This document shows positions 26,175 to 34,288 of a stretch of 64,000 bases of DNA, piece by piece. The notes under the pieces are model-generated. The model had not been told where the DNA came from, made no database searches, and worked only from the letters and a program-made list of their open reading frames with translations. Within the stretch, counting starts at the first letter, position 1, and each line of letters opens with the position of its first letter. The DNA is from Mycobacterium szulgai (lineage in GTDB: Bacteria > Actinomycetota > Actinomycetes > Mycobacteriales > Mycobacteriaceae), in assembly GCF_002116635.1 (NCBI RefSeq), contig NZ_LQPW01000017.1:1-64000 (forward strand), read 5' to 3'. The translations under genes and the position numbers were made by a program.

Positions 26175-26462
26175 TTAGACCTCGATTCCGCTGATTCGTG
26201 CGGCGTTGGTTTCGTCGCTGCCGGTCATGATTGCCGCAGTGCCACCGTTGGCAGTGGCCACTCCGTTGACGTCGGTGGCTCTCATGGCGGTTAGGGCTTC
26301 GTGAGCCGCGGGCCAGTCGGCGACTGCCGCACTCAACGTCACCGACAGCGGATCAGTGCCGGGGGTGCAGATCGGGTGCACTGTGGGCTGCGTGGGGGCA
26401 GCAGAAAACCACCCTCCGGTGGTCGACCCCAGTTCGGGGACGTCTGTATGGATTGCGGCCAT
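26175..26462 (-). CDS. Small EspC-like/T7SS-associated protein
   Basis: A 95-residue protein with a GGWFSAA turn, a helix (LSAAVADWPAAHEALTAMRA) and a C-terminal end GSDETNAARISGIEV. The closing motif recurs in the proteins encoded at 28533 (TDDESAARI) and 27500 (TDDENAAAI). It is typical of small EspC-like partners, which form Esx-like hairpins. Export by the ESX system is probable. The ribosome site AGAAAGGGA lies upstream of the ATG. Four bases separate it from the membrane protein gene that follows. Exact family is uncertain. Confidence 0.65.
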   Translation of the reverse strand: MAAIHTDVPELGSTTGGWFSAAPTQPTVHPICTPGTDPLSVTLSAAVADWPAAHEALTAMRATDVNGVATANGGTAAIMTGSDETNAARISGIEV

Positions 26463-26531
26463 CTGACGTAGTCCCTTTCTGTTGCTCAGAAAAATGGTAA
26501 CTGCCTGCGCTGACGCGTATTTTTCCGACGG

Positions 26532-26897
26532 TTAGCCCACGCCGCGCAGTGCCGCTGCGAATTCTGCGGCCACTGGATGCTGGGCGAACTCTTCGGGGAT
26601 CTGGGTAAATTCCTCACGGAATTCGGCGGCCATCGCTTGGATTCCCGCGTATGTCCGTTCGGCGTTTTTGGCGATGGCGTCGTTCATGGCGTCTTCGAGC
26701 TCACCGACGGTGAGTTCTTCTTGCAGGCCCGTGCGGATATCGCAGCCGATGAGTCGGCCTCGCCCGTCATGGGTCAAGACGATGTCATCGTCGGGGTCGC
26801 CGGTCGCGGTGAACGCGGCCACCTTGTTTTCCCACCGGCAGATAGCGTCTAGCAGTTTGTCGATCATCTCTGAGGACTTCTCAGCTCGCGTGACCAT
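26532..26897 (-). CDS. YbaB/EbfC family protein
   Basis: A 121-residue protein. An N-terminal helix (EMIDKLLDAICRWENKVAAF) is followed by a strand pair with a DGRGRLIGCDI turn and then long C-terminal helices (LEDAMNDAIAKNAERTYAGIQAMAAEF). This helix-strand-strand-helix plan is that of YbaB/EbfC nucleoid-associated proteins, versions of which accompany T7SS substrate genes as chaperone-like factors. It lies between an EspB/EspE-like substrate gene and an EspC-like gene on the same strand. It is distinct from the second YbaB-like protein at 22300. Whether it binds DNA or protein cannot be told. Confidence 0.7.
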   Translation of the reverse strand: MVTRAEKSSEMIDKLLDAICRWENKVAAFTATGDPDDDIVLTHDGRGRLIGCDIRTGLQEELTVGELEDAMNDAIAKNAERTYAGIQAMAAEFREEFTQIPEEFAQHPVAAEFAAALRGVG

Positions 26898-26957
26898 CGT
26901 CTTCTCTCCCTTAACTGCGATATGCGTTGCGGTGCAACGACTTCCCCTTGATGTTGA

Positions 26958-27554
26958 TTACGTCTTCTTGTCTGGGGCGCGGCGTCGCCGCGTCTCACGA
27001 CGTACCTCACCGAAAACGGGTTCGGTGTTGGGCATGGGTCGCTCGACGACGCGGCGCCGCTCCTCGGATTTGCGGCCCTCATCCTGTTTGCCGCCCATGC
27101 CGCCGATCATCGGCGGCATCATGCCCAGCCCGCCACCGCTGGGCCCGCCCCCGGTGGGCCCGCCCGCGGTGGGCGAACCGACAGTGAGACCGGAGCCCAC
27201 GGACGGTCCGACGGCGGGGCTAGAACTCGACATCGCAGCGCCACCGCCTCCCCCGCTGTCGCCGGCCCCTCCGGCGGGGCTGGTCCCGCCGCTGCCAAAG
27301 TCGCTGCCTGCGCCATCGGATGGTGAACCAGAGCCGCCGGTATCAGGCATCGGCATCTCCGGGGTGCCCATATGAGGCATTCCGCCGCCCATACCGGGCA
27401 GCGAGGACAGGCTCGACAGCGCCGAGAGCGGCGACGCACCGCCAAGGCCGTGGGTGACCTGACCGACCGCACCCGTGCCCGTTCCCATGATCATCCCCGC
27501 TACTTGGGCGAGCATGCTCGCCGAATTCGGGTCGGCGCCGGCCAGCGGAGCCAC
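26958..27554 (-). CDS. C-terminal part of frameshifted Gly/Pro-rich T7SS substrate-like protein
   Basis: This frame of up to 198 codons encodes a Met/Gly/Pro/Ser-rich tail (MPHMGTPEMPMPDTGG...) ending in a basic stretch (EVRRETRRRRAPDKKT). It continues naturally from the upstream frame: adding one C to the C-run at 27592-27596 joins the two as ...IIPPSGAAAAPGNPTQVAPLAGADPNS. It is therefore probably the second half of one protein of about 540 residues, not a separate gene. No ribosome site was found before its ATG or GTG codons. The basic tail could serve as a docking signal. Whether the shift is a true mutation, an error or programmed slippage cannot be settled here. Confidence 0.55.
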   Translation of the reverse strand: MAPLAGADPNSASMLAQVAGMIMGTGTGAVGQVTHGLGGASPLSALSSLSSLPGMGGGMPHMGTPEMPMPDTGGSGSPSDGAGSDFGSGGTSPAGGAGDSGGGGGAAMSSSSPAVGPSVGSGLTVGSPTAGGPTGGGPSGGGLGMMPPMIGGMGGKQDEGRKSEERRRVVERPMPNTEPVFGEVRRETRRRRAPDKKT

Positions 27555-28522
27555 CTGAGTGGGATTGCCCGGAGCCGCGGCAGCGCCGGACGGGGGATGA
27601 TCTGGGGAGCCGAGGTCGTCAGCGTTGTAGTCGCCTCCACTATGGTGCCCGCGTCCCTCGGTGGTGCCGCGGTGGAGAAACCCTGCATGGCGCTCATCGC
27701 GGCGGCACGCTTTTTGCTCAATTCTGTTGACAGCGCCTCCACCTGAGCTGCGTTGGCTCCCCCGCTGGTGTTGTAGTTGGCCAGAGCGACTTGAAGGCGC
27801 TGACGCAGATCGGTGAACTCCTCGGGGCGTGGTGTACTCCGGATCAAGGTCTCGGTGTGCGTGGCTACATCGTCAGCGGCGCGGGCCAGCGCAAGGATCT
27901 GCGGGTGAAGACTGGACTCCAGCCAGTCGGCGTGTCTGGCGATGTTGGTGGCCGCTCGTTGTTGGCCGTCGACCCAGTTCTCAGCGACCGACGTGCCGGT
28001 GCGGCGCGCCTCGTGGGCGGCACGCAGAACACTTGGGGCAAGAGTTTTGCGGATATTGGTGGCGAAGGTGCGCAGACTCTGGGGTCCGGGGCCTGAATGC
28101 ACTTGCGCAGCAACCTGTTCCGCGGACATTGGCGGCGGTGTTGTCATGGTCGGAATGGTGGGCAGTGAGGGGGCCGGGAGTGCTGGAAGGTTCCCGGCTG
28201 ACGGGCCTGCCGGTGCACCACCAGCCATGGGTGCGGACCCATCCATGATCCCGCCGATCGCGGCGGCATTCTCGTCGTCGGTGCCGGCGAGATCGGCGGC
28301 GGTGCCAGCGATGGCCATCCCACCAATGGCACGCTGTTGTCCAGCATGTTCATGCAGTAGATGCAGCGAATGAGACCACGCCGACAGCGCCCCGGACAGG
28401 TGAGCAGATACAGAGTCACCCGCAGCGGCCTGACACACCGAGGCCGGGGCATTCGGGTGCCCGGAGGCATCGAGCGCCCCGGCATCGGCCCGCAAGCCGT
28501 CCGGATCGACCCACAGATCCAT
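27500..28522 (-). CDS. EspB/EspE-like T7SS substrate, N-terminal part, frameshifted near its end
   Basis: From ATG 28522 the protein starts MDLWVDPDGLRADAGALDAS, a helical EspC-like hairpin ending in TDDENAAAIGGIM. It is followed by a Pro-rich linker and an alpha-helical region (residues about 160-310: QQRAATNIARHADWLESSLHPQ cut here as a helix, then LRQRLQVALANYN). From about 27597 the reading changes to Arg/Pro/Leu-rich sequence (PRPALPRLRAIPLRWLR), which looks out of frame. The minus-one base at the C-run explains this. I infer an originally longer secreted substrate with a disordered tail. The gene starts 10 bases after the preceding small gene, and a longer start at 28576 would overlap it. 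Confidence 0.65.
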   Translation of the reverse strand: MDLWVDPDGLRADAGALDASGHPNAPASVCQAAAGDSVSAHLSGALSAWSHSLHLLHEHAGQQRAIGGMAIAGTAADLAGTDDENAAAIGGIMDGSAPMAGGAPAGPSAGNLPALPAPSLPTIPTMTTPPPMSAEQVAAQVHSGPGPQSLRTFATNIRKTLAPSVLRAAHEARRTGTSVAENWVDGQQRAATNIARHADWLESSLHPQILALARAADDVATHTETLIRSTPRPEEFTDLRQRLQVALANYNTSGGANAAQVEALSTELSKKRAAAMSAMQGFSTAAPPRDAGTIVEATTTLTTSAPQIIPRPALPRLRAIPLRWLRWPAPTRIRRACSPK

Positions 28523-28532
28523 GGTGGCGAAT

Positions 28533-28847
28533 CTACGCGTCCACGACGCTGTTGATCCGCGCTGCGGACTCGTCATCGGTGTTGGTGAAAATCGCTCGGG
28601 TGTTGCTCAGGCGCCGTGCGTGACCGCGCGCATGCTCTGCCACGCGCTGGTAGGCCGCTTCCCGCGCCTGCATCTCGGCGTGCTTGGCCGCGACGAACGG
28701 CGCATAGGTGTCACCCACCGTGGCCTGAAGCTGCGCAAGGGTCATGTGGTGGCGTTGACCGTGAGCCTCCACCGCATCACCATAGGCAGCCCATTCGGCC
28801 GCGGCCTGGGCTGCGGCATCGGTGTCCAGGGAAATCGAGTCCGCCAT
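28533..28847 (-). CDS. Small EspC-like/DUF2563-type T7SS protein
   Basis: A 104-residue two-helix protein. Helix one is AQAAAEWAAYGDAVEAHGQ and helix two runs from HAEMQAREAAYQRVAEHA. A C-terminal motif TNTDDESAARINSV follows, as in the other EspC-like products of this operon. It is Esx-sized and probably forms a hairpin and an exported pair with a neighbour. The gene is first in a minus-strand run to 23024. A possible promoter lies in the 262-base region upstream shared with the divergent gene at 29110. The family name is tentative, but T7SS association is well supported by size, motif and place. Confidence 0.65.
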   Translation of the reverse strand: MADSISLDTDAAAQAAAEWAAYGDAVEAHGQRHHMTLAQLQATVGDTYAPFVAAKHAEMQAREAAYQRVAEHARGHARRLSNTRAIFTNTDDESAARINSVVDA

Positions 28848-29109
28848 GTTGTTCCCACTTTCTCGTCACCTTGCATTAGATGCGTTTACTCACTGCCTAG
28901 TGTGTAGCATCTCTAGGTGGTGCGCAAGATTCGCATGAATTTGTCCCTACGCCGCGACTGTCTCACTGGGCTACACCGAGCATGGAAGAGGATCCACGTG
29001 ACCTTGAGCGAGCCCCCGCGCCTCTGGCTTTTCCGGCAATACCGGTTTCCTCCGAGGGTCCCGGCGTGTCGGAGCCGTTTCCAGAAATCGGCCATGCATG
29101 ATCAGGCCC

Positions 29110-29547
29110 ATGACTGGAGTTGGTAGAAGAGGTCGCACGGGTCGTCCCTCACTCGGCGACCGCGCCATCATGACCGCCACGCTGCCCGGGATTGTCCTGC
29201 GGGCCGTCGACACCATCGCAGCCGACCACGGCGTCGATCGCGCCACTGTGTTGACCGACATCATCGTGTTCCACTACGACCGCCCCGACCTGATGCGCCG
29301 CCTTCCGCAACGCCTCCTATTCGAAACCGCCAGAGAAACACAACTCAGCGACGAGGACCGCAAGATCGGACCTCACGTCAAAGTGCGGCCCCCCCGCGTA
29401 GTCGCCGACCTCATCGACGTCGACCACCTACATCTCGGCATCGAACGATCGACATACCTGGCGGACATTATCTGTCACCACATGGGCTACCCCGAGCTCG
29501 TACGGGATACCGAGGTCCAGAAGGAGGGCTTGCCGCTGGCGATGTGA
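29110..29547 (+). CDS. Hypothetical protein with two ribbon-helix-helix-like repeats
   Basis: A 145-residue protein with two similar segments. Residues about 18-58 read IMTATLPGIVLRAVDTIAAD and HGVDRATVLTDIIVFHYDRP. Residues about 88-130 read VRPPRVVADLIDVDHLHLGI and ERSTYLADIICHHMGYP. Each has a strand followed by two helices, the pattern of a ribbon-helix-helix half. One chain may therefore fold as a pseudo-dimer that binds DNA, perhaps as a copy-number or conjugation regulator beside the replication gene. The ATG at 29110 is chosen; a GTG at 29098 is in frame. It is transcribed away from the T7SS operon. Confidence 0.6.
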   Translation: MTGVGRRGRTGRPSLGDRAIMTATLPGIVLRAVDTIAADHGVDRATVLTDIIVFHYDRPDLMRRLPQRLLFETARETQLSDEDRKIGPHVKVRPPRVVADLIDVDHLHLGIERSTYLADIICHHMGYPELVRDTEVQKEGLPLAM

Positions 29548-29958
29548 CACACACCGCCCGGCTCCCCCCGCATAGGGACGCCATGTCTTGAATCTGCGCC
29601 GGGCATATGTGACATCTGAATAGCTGGTGTGCGGAGAACCGCTCAAATGACGAAGGCCCCGCCTAAGCGGGGCCACGTCGAGAGTTTGAAGTCAAGGGCC
29701 AACTCGGCTTCAGGTTCTCACACCCAATTCCCCGAAGGGACTGTCTTTGCACGACAGCTCTCACGGTAGCGCATTTCCTGTCAACAGAACAATGAACGAC
29801 ACGAAATGTGTAAACCGTGTCCAAACGTTTACCCAGCTCACTTGCGTCTCGCAGGCAACGACGCATCGGGCATGGTGGCACGCCGCCTGCCGGCCACAGT
29901 CGGTGCCCTCTATAGCTTTGCTGAACTCACACGGTGAGGTTCTGCCGGGGCTTCGGCA
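29548..29958. promoter_or_regulatory. Intergenic region upstream of replication gene
   Basis: This 411-base gap has no convincing gene. It contains a GC hairpin at 29655-29674 (listed separately) and an inverted repeat GTAAAC (29810-29815) / GTTTAC (29827-29832) in an AT-richer stretch upstream of the replication initiator gene. The second could be an operator or part of an origin. No iteron array was seen here. Confidence 0.4.
29655..29674 (+). terminator. GC-rich hairpin terminator
   Basis: GGCCCCGC at 29655-29662 pairs with GCGGGGCC at 29667-29674 across the loop CTAA. It lies about 110 bases past the stop of the tandem-RHH gene. There is no T-run. A compact 8-bp GC stem with a tetraloop is a plausible mycobacterial terminator. 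Confidence 0.6.
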
Positions 29959-31890
29959 ATGAGCGCGCCCACAGGCGGTTCGTCTCGCTCCGACAGTCCG
30001 GAGAAGGTTTGGCAGACACTTGCGCCGCTGCTAAGTGCCCCCGGGCGGCGCTCAATTCGCGTCTACGAGAACGAGATCGGCAAGTTCAGCCGGGCCGCGA
30101 AACTCACCAAGCGGCTGCCTCACCTGCCTGCGGCCACCTACCTCTACACCCCCAAAGCACGCACCCACCTGCTTGCCCTGGATTTCGACGACTCCCGTGG
30201 CGGCCGGGCCGCGGTCGACGCCGACCTGGCCACCGCCGCCGAATGGATCACCCGCTGCGGCGGGGTGATCGTCACCGACCACTCCCCTACCGGCGCACAC
30301 CTCTGGTGCCCGCTGGCCGTGGGAACCACAGCCAGCTTCGACGAGATGAACCATCTCGTCCAGATGCTGGCGGCCAGGCTGCCCACCTTGGACAAAACTC
30401 CTAACACCAACGCCGAATCTGGGTGCCTCAGCGTCCCGGGAACGCCGGCAAAGCAAGGCGGCTACCGCCAGCTCGACGGCCCCCTCGACGCCGCGGTTGA
30501 CGCCTTCACCACCAGATCAGCACCAACGCTGCTGCCGCGCCTCTACGAGCTGCTGGGCGCCCTCAAACCCCGGCCCACCCCCGTCCACGCCGCAGCAAAC
30601 AGCCGAAGCGCTACCACCCCAGCCGACTATTGCACCGGCGACGGCGCAGACCAGCGTCTCGCAACGCACTGGATACGTGATGACCCCTTGCACCCTGATC
30701 TCATCCAGTACGCCCAATACGGCACCATGCCCACCGGCCAACGACAATGGGACAGCCATTCCGAAGCCCGCATGGCAGTACTCACCGCCGCAATCGCCCG
30801 CGGACACAGCCGCGCCAGCATCACCGCACTCAGCGCACCAGGCGGACCCTGGCATCACGGACTCGGCCAGGCCTACAGCCGCTACCGCCACCACGCCCAC
30901 ACCGCGCTCGACCGCGACTTCACCAAGGCCCTGAACTGGATCTGCAACAACCTCCTCAAACACCGCCACCCGCAGCACAAGACAAAGAACTCACAGGGGG
31001 GGCTAAAGGGAACCGGACCCTGCGGTCCCTCCTCGTTGAGAACCTGGCTTGCTACCGCCCTCCACTGGGCCGACATCGAATTCAAAGGCAAGCGCTACCG
31101 CTGGACCGTGCACTCCGTCCTGCAATCGCTAGCCAGCAATGCCGACCGCGCCGGGAAACAAATCAACGGTGTGTGGGTAATCGGAGTCGGCGGCAGGAAC
31201 CTCTCCCTCGGCACCGGCCTGCTCAGCGAGGACGCCGTCTGGCGGGTTCTGCGAGATATCAGAGACCGCCCAGGCGCACCACTGATCCTCACGCGCCGCG
31301 GCGTCGGGGTCGAAGCCGACACCTACGCGCTGACCAAGCCCTCGCAGATCAGGCCCCCCAGAGCCGCTATCCAGCGTGTGCGCATCGAGCCAGTACACGA
31401 CGCCTGGTCCGTCCTCGGCCACCACCTCAGGCGGATCTACGAACTCGTCGCCTACCACGGGCTCACCAATCGGGCGGATCTCTACGCCGCCGCCGCGGTC
31501 TCCAACAGCGCAGGTGATGAGGCCCTCAGCACCCTGAACATCGCGGGTCTGCTCATCAAGACAGGCCGCGGCACCGTGGCCACCGGCCCGACAAGCCTGG
31601 ACAGCCTGGCCGACGCCCACCACACCGATGTGCTGCGCGAAGACCGGATAACCCGCTACCGGGCCGAACGCGATCAGTGGCACGCCTGGCTGGAAGACCG
31701 CTACAACGTCCATGACCAAGCACGCATGGACGCCATCATGCTCGCCATGCCGGTAGAGCCGTCCAACGTGAAAAGCACGCTCTGGGACATCGCTCTGGCC
31801 AATGGCCCACCAGACGAACTCGTCGCCGACGACAACGCCATCGAGCTAGTCCTCACCATGCTCGGCGGACGAATTCTCACACCCGGGTAA
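29959..31890 (+). CDS. Plasmid replication initiator with primase-polymerase (AEP) domain
   Basis: A 643-residue protein. The N-terminal 200 residues have the archaeo-eukaryotic primase-polymerase motifs: LLALDFDDSRGG (acidic pair near residue 75), then DHSPTGAHLWCPL with the S-x-H-type motif near residue 110. The middle is helical (WITR..., RMAVLTAAIARGHSRASIT), resembling a PriCT-like region. The C-terminal half has a winged-helix-like segment (YHGLTNRADLYAAAAVSNSAG) likely to bind origin DNA. Such proteins initiate replication of large actinobacterial plasmids. The frame starts at ATG 29959 without a clear ribosome site. No origin iterons are adjacent; the AT-rich region at 34.0-34.2 kb is one candidate. 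Confidence 0.8.
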   Translation: MSAPTGGSSRSDSPEKVWQTLAPLLSAPGRRSIRVYENEIGKFSRAAKLTKRLPHLPAATYLYTPKARTHLLALDFDDSRGGRAAVDADLATAAEWITRCGGVIVTDHSPTGAHLWCPLAVGTTASFDEMNHLVQMLAARLPTLDKTPNTNAESGCLSVPGTPAKQGGYRQLDGPLDAAVDAFTTRSAPTLLPRLYELLGALKPRPTPVHAAANSRSATTPADYCTGDGADQRLATHWIRDDPLHPDLIQYAQYGTMPTGQRQWDSHSEARMAVLTAAIARGHSRASITALSAPGGPWHHGLGQAYSRYRHHAHTALDRDFTKALNWICNNLLKHRHPQHKTKNSQGGLKGTGPCGPSSLRTWLATALHWADIEFKGKRYRWTVHSVLQSLASNADRAGKQINGVWVIGVGGRNLSLGTGLLSEDAVWRVLRDIRDRPGAPLILTRRGVGVEADTYALTKPSQIRPPRAAIQRVRIEPVHDAWSVLGHHLRRIYELVAYHGLTNRADLYAAAAVSNSAGDEALSTLNIAGLLIKTGRGTVATGPTSLDSLADAHHTDVLREDRITRYRAERDQWHAWLEDRYNVHDQARMDAIMLAMPVEPSNVKSTLWDIALANGPPDELVADDNAIELVLTMLGGRILTPG

Positions 31891-31996
31891 CGCGGAGGAC
31901 GCACGCCGTGCGACGCGAATACACCGGGCGCGGTGTCTGAGCCCGCTGCGCGACACCTATGGTTCGCCGTCTCCTGCGGCGACTCCCCGCCATCTG

Positions 31997-32224
31997 ATGG
32001 TGATAGGGAAGGCCCAGGAAGGCGTCAGCGTCATCTGGGATGGCAAGGTCGGGCAGTTGACTGATGAACTCACTGATGCACGGGAGCGGCGCCGCACGGC
32101 GGCGCCGCTCCCGATCGACGGCGGCCGCGGTACGACGTGGATCGGCGCTCAGCTCGGCGTGACGAAACAAGCCGTTGATGGGTTTGTGAAGTACAAGCAG
32201 CGAAATGCCCATGCGGATAAGTGA
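31997..32224 (+). CDS. Small HTH-like protein
   Basis: A 75-residue protein whose second half reads TTWIGAQLGVTKQAVDGFVKYKQ, a good helix-turn-helix pattern (IGAQLGVTKQAV). The first half is charged (TDELTDARERRRTA). It is small enough to be a single-domain regulator. The ribosome site is weak and the reverse strand is also open over this stretch, but only this frame gives a recognisable motif. It lies about 105 bases after the replication gene on the same strand and could control it. Confidence is modest. Confidence 0.5.
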   Translation: MVIGKAQEGVSVIWDGKVGQLTDELTDARERRRTAAPLPIDGGRGTTWIGAQLGVTKQAVDGFVKYKQRNAHADK

Positions 32225-32586
32225 TTAGGGGGTTGGCCAGTCATCGGGTGCACCGGTGTCGTTGCCGGGAGGCTGGGGGTTAGGAGGCGGCGTCATGGGC
32301 GTGAGCGCAACCATACGGCGCTCTCCGGGCCCGCTCCGGTCGTCTCATTACTAGAGAAATGAGACGGGTACAGATCTGTCTCATTCCGACGGCTGCAGTA
32401 GGACCTGGCTGCTGTACCGGCTGGTTACTGCTGTCACTTGCTGGTTGCCTCGGATGTAGTCCGCGAGGGCAGGGTCGATGAATCCAGCTAGGGCAATGAT
32501 GTTGTCAAGGTTGTGGTTCGGGCTGAGGGTGAAAATGTGTTCGTGATGGGCTGCGGGGCAAAGCGACTACGCGAACTGCTCAGCCG
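32225..32586. promoter_or_regulatory. Intergenic region with GTCTCATT repeats
   Basis: A 362-base gap without a convincing gene. A 9-bp perfect inverted repeat, CGTCTCATT (32341-32349) and AATGAGACG (32358-32366), is followed by a third GTCTCATT at 32378-32385. These resemble the GTCTCA cluster at the recombinase gene at 5.5 kb and may be a resolution site or operator. Nothing else stands out. Confidence 0.45.
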
Positions 32587-33471
32587 CTAAGAGGGGGCGA
32601 CGGTTGTCGCCGGCGTAGCGGCGGCGTTATCAGGAGATGGGGAGCAGTTTGCGTCCCCGCTGGAGCAACTGCTGGTGGGACTGGGGGCCGCGGCCGACGT
32701 GACGGGCGTACTGGTAATTGCGGGCACAGGTGTCCCCTGACTGCCCGGAACAACAGGTGTGCCCGCGTTACCTGGAACGACAGGGGTTCCCGTGCTACCC
32801 GGGGCCGCAGGTGTCCCCTGGCTGCCCGGAACAACAGGGGTGCCCGCGCTACCTGGAACGACAGGGGTTCCCGTGCTACCCGGGGCCGCAGGTGTCCCCT
32901 GACTGCCCGGAACAGCAGGCGTGCTCGCCGTCGCACCGCCCGTCATAGCACCCGACGGGGTTCCCGAGCCTGATGACGCGTTCTGCGGGGTCGACGAGGG
33001 CGGCGGCTGCACCCACACCACGAGATCCGGACCGCCAGCGTTGTACACCACACTGTCCGGCACATCACCCGTGACATCGAAGTAGACCTTTCCGGTGGTC
33101 TGTTGTCCTTGGCTCAACGTGGCCGGGTTCACCCCTTGCGGCGTTGCTACGCCGAACAGCACCCAGTAGGTCTGGCCGCTGTGGGCCCTGGCTTTAAGGT
33201 TGGACACCACAGGCTGAACCGTGCCATTCACCGCAACATCGGTCGCGGCTGCCTCCCAGAGCGTTCCGGCTACCGGATAGGGGATGGAGTCCGTGCTTGG
33301 CTTGAGATTCGTGATCGTCCAGGCCTGCACCACATCACCGTTCACCAATTGGGCGGGGGTGCCCAATTGGTGAATCACCGATTCGTCCGCAGATGCTACG
33401 GGCACCGATACCGCACCACCCATGCATACCGGCACGGCGATGGCAATCACAGCTCTTAAAGCAGCACTCAA
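32587..33471 (-). CDS. MPT63-family secreted protein with repetitive Pro/Gly tail
   Basis: A 294-residue secreted protein. Residues 1-28 are a Sec signal peptide ending in VASA. Residues about 30-155 match the MPT63/MPB63 immunoglobulin-like domain (YPVAGTLWEAAATDVAVNGT, TGKVYFDVTG, GGPDLVVWVQPP). Chromosomal MPT63 stops there. This one adds a tail of seven near-identical 9-residue units of the type TPVVPGSQG followed by a Ser/Cys/Pro-rich end (SSCSSGDANCSP). The function of MPT63 is unknown; it is an abundant culture-filtrate antigen. Here the tail may extend the domain through or along the cell wall. It is monocistronic and faces away from the par locus. Confidence 0.82.
   Translation of the reverse strand: MSAALRAVIAIAVPVCMGGAVSVPVASADESVIHQLGTPAQLVNGDVVQAWTITNLKPSTDSIPYPVAGTLWEAAATDVAVNGTVQPVVSNLKARAHSGQTYWVLFGVATPQGVNPATLSQGQQTTGKVYFDVTGDVPDSVVYNAGGPDLVVWVQPPPSSTPQNASSGSGTPSGAMTGGATASTPAVPGSQGTPAAPGSTGTPVVPGSAGTPVVPGSQGTPAAPGSTGTPVVPGNAGTPVVPGSQGTPVPAITSTPVTSAAAPSPTSSCSSGDANCSPSPDNAAATPATTVAPS
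32708..32935 (-). repeat. 27-bp tandem repeats encoding TPxxPGSxG units
   Basis: Seven imperfect 27-bp units encode nine-residue repeats. They follow a higher-order order of three variants (SQG, STG, SAG/NAG), so blocks of 81 bp are nearly identical. The array is prone to slippage and may vary in length between isolates. Confidence 0.85.
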
Positions 33472-34163
33472 CGGTTCATCTCCTTGCGCGCACTAAACGA
33501 TGCAGTCAGCACCAAAAGTTAGCAGCTCTTCAGCACCCCGAAATGCGTCCCGCGGCCCTTATCAAATCCGAGGTGACCAGTTCCGTTGTCAGTAGTCGGG
33601 GCTGGACAAGAACGCGCCGGGGGGTCAGGTGGGGTCGTAACGAGAGGTGATCGATGACACGCGTTCTGTAGCGGGTAAGGAGTTGTGTGGTGTGGAGCGG
33701 CACCGCAGCTGGATGAGATCGGTGATCGCGGCTAGGTCGGCCGCCAAATTCCGCGTGATGATCGCGCTCGGGTGTTGCGATGCGGGGGTTGCGGAGGAGC
33801 CGAATGCGGGGGGTCCAAGTCGTTGAAAACTCTGGTTCTCACTAGCGTTTGGCATTCGACGCTGGGACGAAGGGGCTCTATGTTCGGTACCGTCAGTATC
33901 GACTTGTGAGACAGTCTCGCGTGGCATGACACTGTTCAGCACCCATCCCCCGCCGTCAAATAGTCACCGTGACGTATCACTCTTTAGCAAACCCAGCGTA
34001 GCGGTCTCGGCCATGGTCACGGGGGGCAAAACTTCGACCAGAGCAATTCTACATTACAACGTCACAACGTTAGATCCGTCTACATATTATTGTGTAAAAC
34101 ATTAGAACGATAGTGCGTATGATCAAATCGTTGTGATATCCTTATTTCGCTAGTGCGGTCAAG

Positions 34164-34172
34164 TGCTATACT
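34164..34172 (+). promoter_or_regulatory. Extended -10 promoter of parA
   Basis: TGCTATACT is an extended -10 element (TGN-TATACT) on the plus strand, 117 bases before the parA ATG. The 8-bp repeat array lies between it and the gene, so protein binding to the array could repress transcription. Confidence 0.55.
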
Positions 34173-34180
34173 GAGCATTC

Positions 34181-34252
34181 GGTTGATCGGTTGATCGGTT
34201 GATCGGTTGATCGGTTGATCGGTTGATCGGTTGATCGGTTGATCGGTTGATC
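34181..34252 (+). repeat. Nine tandem copies of GGTTGATC (putative parS/iteron array)
   Basis: Nine perfect, gap-free copies of GGTTGATC run from 34181 to 34252, followed by a degenerate GGTTAAAG. The array lies 36 bases before parA and downstream of its likely promoter. Short tandem repeats in the parA leader are typical centromere sites bound by ribbon-helix-helix ParB-type partners. Confidence 0.9.
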
Positions 34253-34288
34253 GGTTAAAGTAATTTTCGATAGAAGGACATAAGGACG

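Larger units (their letters stand above)
33472..34288. promoter_or_regulatory. Intergenic region upstream of parA: AT-rich segment and possible recombination site
   Basis: These 817 bases have no convincing gene; the reverse-strand frame at 33625-33942 shows no family features. At 33906-33930 is a block (GTGAGACAGTC then TGGCATGAC) matching the recombinase promoter at 5525-5544. Bases 34040-34150 are markedly AT-rich and contain an inverted repeat TCACAACG (34062-34069) / CGTTGTGA (34129-34136), a candidate origin or partition feature. The extended -10 and 8-bp repeats are listed separately. Confidence 0.45.

Noticed and set aside
33625..33942. 105-codon minus-strand frame as a gene
   Set aside because: No ribosome site, no domain pattern, and it crosses the possible recombination block at 33906-33930.
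34181..34252. Tandem GGTTGATC units as a CRISPR array
   Set aside because: The units are 8 bp with no spacers and no cas genes nearby; they fit a centromere/operator array.
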